Positions 26,925 through 32,360 of a stretch of 32,360 nt of DNA are shown piece after piece (the first letter of the stretch is position 1; each line of letters begins with the position of its first letter). Position numbers and translations under genes: made by a program. Source of the stretch: Bacteroidaceae bacterium (lineage in GTDB: Bacteria > Bacteroidota > Bacteroidia > Bacteroidales > Barnesiellaceae_A); assembly GCA_017935645.1 (NCBI GenBank), contig JAGBHF010000090.1, forward strand, positions 67,387 through 99,746, in the 5' to 3' direction. Below the pieces are notes generated by a model. That model made no database searches and was not told where the DNA came from. It was given only the letters and a program-made list of their open reading frames with translations.

Positions 26925-28370
26925 ATGAAACGTACATTATCGATACTTGCTATTATCATCACATTTGCTACCACTTCTATAGCACAAGAAACCGAGCCCG
27001 TTATGGCTCGCGATACGATTACCGATGTCAACTTCCGACTCCCCGACGAGTATGTTGCCAACCTCGAGCAAAACCTCAACGATTGGTATCTACGCAACTA
27101 TGCCGCATACACTCCGCAGGGTCATGCCATAACACACAGCGCCAACTATCCCGACTCGATATATCGCAAGCGCCTTAGCGAGATGGAAACAAGTATCGAC
27201 ATGCCCTACAATCAAGTTGTGCGTAACTGTATCGACCGCTATATGCGCAACCACAACAACTCGTTGGGCGCTATGTTGGGGCGTAGCATACTGTACATGC
27301 CCATCTTTGAGCAAGCTCTCGAAGAAGCCGGACTGCCTCTCGAACTGAAATACCTCTCGGTTGTCGAGTCGGCACTGCGTCCGAGTGCTACATCGCGCGT
27401 GGGTGCTGCCGGATTGTGGCAATTCATGCCCGCAACCGGTCGCATGTACAACCTACACATCAGTACTCTTGTCGACGAACGCCGCGACCCCTATAAGTCA
27501 TCGGTTGCCGCAGCACAATACCTCAAGGACCTCTACGAGATGTTTGGCGACTGGCACTTGGCATTGGCCGCCTACAACTGTGGTCCCGGTCGCATCGCTC
27601 GTGCTATCAACTCTACCGGCAAGAAGGACTTTTGGGATATATACTACACCCTCCCCTCCGAGACCCGCATGTACGTGCCCCTGTTTATAGCGGCCAACTA
27701 CGCCATGACATACTACCGCGAGCACAACGTCGAGCCTATACTCCCCGTCAAGCCTCTCACTACCGATACCGTTATGATACGCCACAAACTCTACTTCGAG
27801 CACATTGCTACGGTCATGAACATCGAACTCGAAGCCCTCAAGGAGCTCAACCCCCAATATCGTTGCGACATCATTCCCGGTAGCGACAGCAAGCCCTACA
27901 GCCTCACCCTACCCTCGCAACAAGCGTTCGTATACTCGTTGATGCAAGACTCTATCCTCGCTTTTGCCAAGAAAGACTTCGAAGCCAAAGGCATTACCGA
28001 AGATGAAATATCGGCCGAGCCTTCACCCATATACCACAAGGTACGCAGTGGCGAAACCCTCTCGACCATTGCACGCAAGTATAGCACTACAGTTAAGAAC
28101 ATCAAGCGTTGGACAGGCATCAAGAGCGACCGACTACGCATAGGTCAACGACTCATTGTAGGATGGAGCAATGGCGTACCTGCCGTGAAGTCAAGCAGCC
28201 AGAAGGCGGTATCATCAAGCACCACCAAAGCTACATATCACAAAGTACGCAAAGGCGAAACCCTCTCGACCATCGCACGCAAGTATGGTACTACCGTACA
28301 GCGCATTAAGAAAGCCAACAACATCAAAGGCGACAACATCAGGATAGGACAACGCCTATCAATACCCTAA
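26925..28370 (+). CDS. mltD: MltD-like lytic transglycosylase with two LysM domains
   Basis: A 481-residue murein hydrolase that cleaves the MurNAc-GlcNAc bond. A signal peptide ends near SIAQ. The SLT domain (about 120-260) has the catalytic Glu in LSVVESALRPSA, then GAAGLWQFMPATGR and ALAAYNCGPGRI. Two C-terminal LysM modules (about 369-413 and 438-481) each begin YHKVR.GETLSTIARKY and bind peptidoglycan. The two modules are almost identical over a 33-base stretch of DNA. No lipobox is seen, unlike E. coli MltD. It follows DUF5683 by nine bases and is the last gene of the parAB run. I recall relA as a common next gene, but it is not here. Confidence 0.93.
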   Translation: MKRTLSILAIIITFATTSIAQETEPVMARDTITDVNFRLPDEYVANLEQNLNDWYLRNYAAYTPQGHAITHSANYPDSIYRKRLSEMETSIDMPYNQVVRNCIDRYMRNHNNSLGAMLGRSILYMPIFEQALEEAGLPLELKYLSVVESALRPSATSRVGAAGLWQFMPATGRMYNLHISTLVDERRDPYKSSVAAAQYLKDLYEMFGDWHLALAAYNCGPGRIARAINSTGKKDFWDIYYTLPSETRMYVPLFIAANYAMTYYREHNVEPILPVKPLTTDTVMIRHKLYFEHIATVMNIELEALKELNPQYRCDIIPGSDSKPYSLTLPSQQAFVYSLMQDSILAFAKKDFEAKGITEDEISAEPSPIYHKVRSGETLSTIARKYSTTVKNIKRWTGIKSDRLRIGQRLIVGWSNGVPAVKSSSQKAVSSSTTKATYHKVRKGETLSTIARKYGTTVQRIKKANNIKGDNIRIGQRLSIP

Positions 28371-28414
28371 CACCCCGGCGTGGTTTTGCCCTCACGTAGA
28401 CATAAAATTTATTA

Positions 28415-28466
28415 AGACATAAGAACATAAGGAACATGGGTTTTTGTGGGTAAAATTCTTATGTCT
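28415..28466. repeat. Perfect 11-bp inverted repeat
   Basis: AGACATAAGAA (28415-28425) and TTCTTATGTCT (28456-28466) are exact complements separated by 30 bases. The right arm shares its TTATGTC word with the two direct-repeat copies that follow (28468-28482 and 28517-28531), so it looks like part of the same repeat family. Confidence 0.75.
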
Positions 28467-28467
28467 C

Positions 28468-28531
28468 TTTTGTCCTTATGTCCAAGAAAATAAACACATG
28501 CGAGGGCTTTTGTACCTTTTGTCCTTATGTC
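28468..28531 (+). repeat. Two direct copies of a 15-base word
   Basis: TTTTGTCCTTATGTC occurs exactly at 28468-28482 and 28517-28531, 49 bases apart. The second copy is part of the 33-base element that recurs near the window end. Confidence 0.8.
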
Positions 28532-28539
28532 TATAAAAA
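28507..28539 (+). repeat. Interspersed 33-base repeat, copy 1
   Basis: Matches 32193-32225 at 31 of 33 positions, in the same orientation. Its core is TTTTGTCCTTATGTCTATAA. The two copies lie on either side of the C10 protease gene. Confidence 0.8.
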
Positions 28540-28642
28540 CCCTCAGGCGGGGGCTTATGCTTCTGTCAGATCTTCCATAAAAAGAGTATAGCCACCCCAT
28601 TGTAGAGTCCAACAGCAAATGCAACAACTCGGCGACCTATCG

Positions 28643-28674
28643 TTTTTATTTATTGGATTTTTTCCATAACTTCG
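28643..28674 (+). promoter_or_regulatory. Possible promoter of the C10 protease gene
   Basis: TAACTTCG (28667-28674) is one base off the TAnnTTTG consensus. A TTTT element (28643-28646) lies 20 bases upstream at the -33 position. The ATG follows 60 bases later. Confidence 0.4.
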
Positions 28675-28734
28675 CGGACGCATTATAATAATGCACTTAT
28701 AGCAAACCTATCGTAACCTAACATAAATAGAATA

Positions 28735-31700
28735 ATGAAGAAACTATCTATCCTGTGCAGCTTAATCGTTGCATCAATAATGTGCATGCCACTGTCGGCC
28801 GAGGTTATATCGACCGAGTGCGCCCAAGAAACAGCCAACACCTTTATGACACTCGACAACGAATGGCATGGCGAAAACGAAGCCACAATACGCCTTGTTG
28901 AGCACAATGACACCCCGGCATACTATGTTATAGAGTACTCGGCGGGTGGATGGGCTATCGTATCGGCTCAATCGACATCAAACCCCATTATAGGCTATAA
29001 CACCAAGGGTGAGTATGCAGCCCCCGAACCGATGAAACAGCTGCTCGACATCAATGCACAAGTAATAGTAGCTCGTGCCCAAGAGAAGACAACCGTTGAA
29101 CACAAGGAGTGGAAACGCATAAGAGAGCGCAAAGCTCCGCAAGAGGATATCAATACAACCCCCGATGTGGCACCTCTTATTAAGATAAACCTCGACCAAT
29201 CGGCTCCATTCAACAGCTATTGCCCCGAGATAGATGGCGAAAAGTGTCTGGTGGGTTGTGTGGCTGTAGCCATGACACAAGCCCTGATGGTACAAAGGTA
29301 TCCTCATGCCCCACAAGGTAAACACTCGTACAGCTACGGCGAATCGACCGGTGACGGAGCCGGTCACAGCATCAACTACGACAAGGAGCGCCCCTACGAC
29401 TGGGATGCGATGTATAATGGCAACAACGACGAGATAGCTCGACTGGCCTTCCACTGTGGTGTGTCGGTTGATATGATGTACAGCCTGACAGCTTCGGGTA
29501 CTCTTACCGAACTTGTAGCGACAGCACTTCCTCGCAACTTCGGATACGATGCCAATGTAATACGCTATGTAAAGAAGACCAGCGATATAGATAAATGGTT
29601 GAAAACAATATTGGGCGAACTCTCGGAGGGTCGTGCCGTAGTATATCGCGGTCAGAGTAGTAGTGCCGGTCACTGCTGGAACGTGGATGGCTGGAAACAA
29701 TCGACTCAGATGGTTCACTGCAACTGGGGTTGGGGTGGTATAGGTAATGGCTACTTCAACATCAACAATATGACCGACTCTTATCAAGGAATGGGATTTC
29801 AAGCAGGCCATTCGGCAGTAGTAGGTATAGGTGCACCCACAACAACACCCTACGATGTGTTGTTAAGCAACACCCAATTCTTGTTGGGGACAGAACCGGG
29901 CACTGTATTGGCTGACGTAAAGGTACTGTGTGGCGACAAAGAGGCAGCATACAGCTACGAACTCTATAGCAGAAAGGATAACGACGGCAACATCGTATCG
30001 CCCTATAAGATTGAGAATAACCAACTCATCACAACCGAGACTATTACCAACGACAATGCATTTAAGTATGTATATATCAAGGTAACAAATACCAACAATG
30101 GCAAGAGCTATGAGAAAGAGTATAATATATACCTCACCTCGCAAGATGCTACCGATATAGCCGGTACATACACCGCCACGGCCACAAATACTACAAACGA
30201 AGATGTAAAAGAGGAGTGGCAAATAAACATCACTACCGACGAGAACGACCCCTATAAAGTGTGGTTGCAACCGTTGTGCTACTTCAAAAATCTCGAAGCA
30301 CAACACATCAACCCCGTCTATGCAACATACGATGCCACAAAGAGAGAACTTACCATGCCTTTGGGTCAAAAAATGTTTAAGCGCAGTGGTTTTAATATCG
30401 TAAACGCCATATCGTACGATGGCAAGAACATATCGACTACGGGCGATGTGATACTAAAAGTGTATGTAAGCGATACCAAAAAGGAGATAAGCATCGACCC
30501 CCTATATATATTGGGAGCCGCTGATGTCAATAAAAACAATGAATGGCAACAAAGCCTTAACAAATACCGCATCACACAAGAGAAAGCCCCCCTACTCGAT
30601 ATAGAATTGAGCACAACCGATTTCTATTCCGATGTAGCGGTGGGTGCACCTCTGGCCGACGTTATTGTCACAACACAAAATCCCGAAGCAGTAATAAGCT
30701 ATGAGGTATTTGGACCCAAAGACAAAGACCTCAACTATACTCAATCGCCCTACGATATTGTAGATGGCACACTTGTCAGCACTGAGCCTATTACCGATAG
30801 TGATATGTTCAAGTATGTGACTATAAGAGTTACCGACACACACACCGGCGAGTGGATAAACAAAGGCTTCTATATCAACGTCATCAGCCTTACACCCGGT
30901 ACAATAGCCGGAGAGTATTATGCCTATGCCAACAGCTCGTTCAAAGACTTCCCCAACGAGGAGTGGAAGGTGTCGATTACGGTAGATGAAAACGACAACA
31001 ACAAATTGTGGATAACCCCCGTGTGCAAGATACATAACATTGCTGTTGAGGATATCAAGCCCGCTTACGCCACATTCGACGGGGTAAACAGTACCATAGA
31101 AATGCCCTTGGGACAAACCCTCTACACCGACAACGACAAATACAACTTGATAGCAGCAACATCGACCAATAGCGCTGCTGCTCCCAATACAACCGGTATT
31201 GCCCAGATGAGTGTATATAAAAATGGTGACGCAATAGAGATAGCCTTTGCCAACGATTACACATTCGGAGTAGGTAATGCCATTGATGACTCATGGTGGT
31301 TCCAGGCAATCCACGACATCGTGTACTCAAATCGTGAGATTGTAGTCTATAAATACATCTACTACAACATTATAAACGAGACCGACAAGCAGGTAGAGGT
31401 AACCTACAAAGGCGTGAGCCGCGACCACTACTCAGGCGAGTATTATAGCCTAATGGAAATACCCACAACCATCGAATACAAAGAAAACAGCTACACCGTT
31501 ACAGGTATTGGTAAAGATGCGTTCTACAATAGTGGCGAGCTATACGCAATCGCACTGCCCGAGAGTATCGCCGAGATAGGCGAAGAGGCTTTTGCCATGT
31601 GTGATAGACTGTCGCAACTGGATATACTGGCAACCACCCCGCCCGTTATCTACGCCAACACTTTTGATGGTGTAAAAAGAACGATACCGGTAAATGTACC

Positions 31701-31989
31701 CAAAGGCTGTGGTGAGGCTTATAGAAACGCCCCCTATTGGAGCGAATTTACCAACATCAACGAAGACTCAAGTGTAGAAGATGTTCTTTGCAACACAACC
31801 ATAAAAGTAGGTACATATAACGGCCATATAACAATCGTCGGTGCAAAAGATGACGCCGTGGTAAACATCTACTCATTGTGCGGAATGTTGTTACACCACA
31901 CAACAGCCACTAACGTCAGCGAGATAGAGTTACCCCAAGGCATATACCTTGTGCAAATAGACGGCACAACACACAAGGTTGTGATATAA
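28735..31989 (+). CDS. Secreted C10 (streptopain-type) cysteine protease with tandem repeats, LRR and T9SS-like tail
   Basis: A 1084-residue secreted protein. A signal peptide ends near PLSA. A Spi/C10-type propeptide follows (about 24-140, with WAIVSAQSTSNPIIGY). The peptidase C10 domain has Cys at about 175 (GCVAVAMTQ), His at about 313 (AGHCWNVDGW), and Asn-Trp at about 330 (CNWGWGG..NGYF), so the active site looks intact. Two repeats of about 250 residues follow, near 372-615 and 620-865, with matching landmarks IAGTYTATA/IAGEYYAYA and TMPLGQ/EMPLGQ. Next come a BspA-like LRR_5 segment (about 915-1010) and a tail ending GIYLVQI...HKVVI, resembling a type A T9SS sorting domain. It probably acts outside the cell on proteins. 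Relatives include SpeB and interpain. The gene is monocistronic with a strong terminator. Confidence 0.93.
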   Translation: MKKLSILCSLIVASIMCMPLSAEVISTECAQETANTFMTLDNEWHGENEATIRLVEHNDTPAYYVIEYSAGGWAIVSAQSTSNPIIGYNTKGEYAAPEPMKQLLDINAQVIVARAQEKTTVEHKEWKRIRERKAPQEDINTTPDVAPLIKINLDQSAPFNSYCPEIDGEKCLVGCVAVAMTQALMVQRYPHAPQGKHSYSYGESTGDGAGHSINYDKERPYDWDAMYNGNNDEIARLAFHCGVSVDMMYSLTASGTLTELVATALPRNFGYDANVIRYVKKTSDIDKWLKTILGELSEGRAVVYRGQSSSAGHCWNVDGWKQSTQMVHCNWGWGGIGNGYFNINNMTDSYQGMGFQAGHSAVVGIGAPTTTPYDVLLSNTQFLLGTEPGTVLADVKVLCGDKEAAYSYELYSRKDNDGNIVSPYKIENNQLITTETITNDNAFKYVYIKVTNTNNGKSYEKEYNIYLTSQDATDIAGTYTATATNTTNEDVKEEWQINITTDENDPYKVWLQPLCYFKNLEAQHINPVYATYDATKRELTMPLGQKMFKRSGFNIVNAISYDGKNISTTGDVILKVYVSDTKKEISIDPLYILGAADVNKNNEWQQSLNKYRITQEKAPLLDIELSTTDFYSDVAVGAPLADVIVTTQNPEAVISYEVFGPKDKDLNYTQSPYDIVDGTLVSTEPITDSDMFKYVTIRVTDTHTGEWINKGFYINVISLTPGTIAGEYYAYANSSFKDFPNEEWKVSITVDENDNNKLWITPVCKIHNIAVEDIKPAYATFDGVNSTIEMPLGQTLYTDNDKYNLIAATSTNSAAAPNTTGIAQMSVYKNGDAIEIAFANDYTFGVGNAIDDSWWFQAIHDIVYSNREIVVYKYIYYNIINETDKQVEVTYKGVSRDHYSGEYYSLMEIPTTIEYKENSYTVTGIGKDAFYNSGELYAIALPESIAEIGEEAFAMCDRLSQLDILATTPPVIYANTFDGVKRTIPVNVPKGCGEAYRNAPYWSEFTNINEDSSVEDVLCNTTIKVGTYNGHITIVGAKDDAVVNIYSLCGMLLHHTTATNVSEIELPQGIYLVQIDGTTHKVVI

Positions 31990-32016
31990 ACCTACATAAC
32001 ACAACACTATAATATA

Positions 32017-32056
32017 CCCGAGGAGCGTCGATTGTGGCGCTCCTCGGGCTTTTTTG
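32017..32056 (+). terminator. Strong intrinsic terminator of the C10 protease gene
   Basis: Perfect 11-bp stem CCCGAGGAGCG (32017-32027) / CGCTCCTCGGG (32038-32048), 10-base loop, then CTTTTTTG. It begins 28 bases after the stop codon. Confidence 0.92.
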
Positions 32057-32110
32057 TATTGAAGTAATTATATACTCGGCCGGATTAACACACGCTTGTA
32101 TACAACAAGT

Positions 32111-32160
32111 ATTCGCTCTTACTCCTTAAGGAGCTACAACCCGTGCATCGCACGCTTATA
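32111..32160 (+). repeat. 50-base direct repeat, copy 1
   Basis: Matches 32311-32360 at 44 of 50 positions with no gaps. Its last 21 bases are identical to copy 2. It contains the palindrome CTCCTTAAGGAG and the small hairpin CGTGC-ATC-GCACG. Confidence 0.85.
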
Positions 32161-32192
32161 TATGTATCTTATGTTCTTTTGCGTGTGTATTT

Positions 32193-32225
32193 CTTTTGTA
32201 TCTTTTGTCCATATGTCTATAAAAA
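32193..32225 (+). repeat. Interspersed 33-base repeat, copy 2
   Basis: Matches 28507-28539 with two mismatches. It lies inside the 200-base unit bounded by the 50-base repeats. Confidence 0.8.
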
Positions 32226-32230
32226 ATCCC

Positions 32231-32309
32231 GTCTTCCAGACGATTGCACGGGGATGGTGACGACACCCCGCACTTCGCCACTCGCTACGCTCGTAGGCTC
32301 GTACGGGGT
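32231..32309. repeat. Cluster of short inverted repeats (REP-like)
   Basis: Includes GTCT-TCC-AGAC (32231-32241), a CTACG-CT-CGTAG hairpin near 32284-32295, and outer arms ACCCCG (32265-32270) / CGGGGT (32304-32309) that enclose it. The composition is GC-richer than the rest of this intergenic region and suggests a structured, repeated element. Confidence 0.5.
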
Positions 32310-32310
32310 T

Positions 32311-32360
32311 ATTCATTCTCGCTCCTTACGGAGCTACGACCCGTGCATCGCACGCTTATA
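32311..32360 (+). repeat. 50-base direct repeat, copy 2, cut by the window end
   Basis: Second copy of the 32111-32160 repeat, offset by exactly 200 bases. The match still holds at the last base of the window, so the repeat probably continues. Confidence 0.85.

Larger units (their letters stand above)
28371..28734. other. Repeat-bearing intergenic region between mltD and the C10 protease
   Basis: 364 bases with no credible gene. It contains the inverted repeat at 28415-28466, three copies of a TTATGTC-type word, the 33-base interspersed repeat at 28507-28539, and a possible promoter at 28643-28674. No strong terminator for mltD is visible. Confidence 0.6.
31990..32360. other. Repeat-rich region after the C10 protease
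   Basis: 371 bases to the window end. It holds the protease terminator, copy 2 of the 33-base repeat, two copies of a 50-base repeat 200 bases apart, and several short hairpins. I find no credible gene; a short open frame on the minus strand crosses these repeats and looks spurious. Confidence 0.6.

Noticed and set aside
28371..28400. Possible terminator after mltD (CACCCCGGCGTGGTTTTG)
   Set aside because: The stem is only about three pairs with mismatches and the T-run is short; too weak to call.
28412..28627. Short minus-strand frame in the intergenic region, with FIDIRTKGTK similar to FIDIWTKDTK in a frame at 32134-32316
   Set aside because: The shared peptide comes from the 33-base DNA repeat. 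The frames cross inverted repeats and lack start signals, so I treat them as repeat DNA, not genes.
28978..29811. A 277-codon open frame on the minus strand inside the C10 protease gene
   Set aside because: It is antisense to a gene with clear domains, and its translation shows no recognisable motif. Long antisense frames arise from the codon bias of the real gene.
1..32360. CRISPR arrays, tRNA or rRNA genes, transposases, integrases, defence or toxin-antitoxin genes
   Set aside because: I looked for regular spaced repeats, tRNA-like cloverleaf segments and family motifs on both strands and saw none that could be supported.

Overview
The window looks like a piece of a Bacteroidota chromosome, order Bacteroidales. 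The reasons are the promoter boxes of the form TAnnTTTG, starts without clear Shine-Dalgarno sequences, a NigD-like lipoprotein, DUF5683, DUF3467 and DUF4369-type proteins, and two secreted proteins ending in what look like type IX secretion (T9SS) sorting domains. I cannot place it in a family. I saw no tRNA or rRNA gene, CRISPR array, integrase or transposase. Most of the window is tightly packed core genome; the last 4 kb (from about 28.37 kb) has a more accessory character.

Region by region. (1) 1-4480, plus strand: a compact six-gene run of a TPM-domain membrane protein (its ATG starts one base before the window), diacylglycerol/undecaprenol kinase, recF, a DUF721/DciA-like protein, a hotdog thioesterase and a PfkB sugar kinase. 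(2) 4594-6646, plus strand: a DEAD-box RNA helicase with a DbpA-like RNA-binding domain, between two intrinsic terminators. (3) 6620-13184, minus strand: an FKBP prolyl isomerase, a lipoprotein with a degenerate thioredoxin fold and comM, then a separate promoter serving an unassigned TIM-barrel protein and mutS. (4) 13274-16204, minus strand: a secreted multidomain alpha-amylase. A plus-strand mannose-1-phosphate guanylyltransferase gene diverges from it. (5) 17653-23175, minus strand: a run of tcdA, lolD, a NigD-like lipoprotein, DUF3467, rsgA and a cation/proton antiporter, closed by a 13-bp bidirectional terminator. (6) 23246-24034, minus strand: surE, divergent from the plus-strand parA-parB-DUF5683-mltD run (24482-28370). 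(7) 28371-32360: repeat-bearing intergenic DNA on both sides of a large secreted C10 (streptopain-type) cysteine protease with two tandem repeats of about 250 residues, a BspA-like leucine-rich segment and a T9SS-like tail.

How the genes fit together. Genome maintenance is heavily represented: RecF and the DciA-like protein, MutS, ComM, and ParA/ParB next to an envelope protein and a LysM lytic transglycosylase. Envelope and export functions recur: the lipid kinase, LolD, lipoproteins, MltD and two probable T9SS cargos. The most unusual features are DNA-level: two places where a terminator hairpin and the next gene's promoter share bases, a terminator inside the mutS 3' end, a 33-nt interspersed repeat on both sides of the protease gene, and a 50-nt direct repeat spaced exactly 200 bp apart that runs into the window edge. 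I did not find a clearly new multi-gene defence or mobile system.
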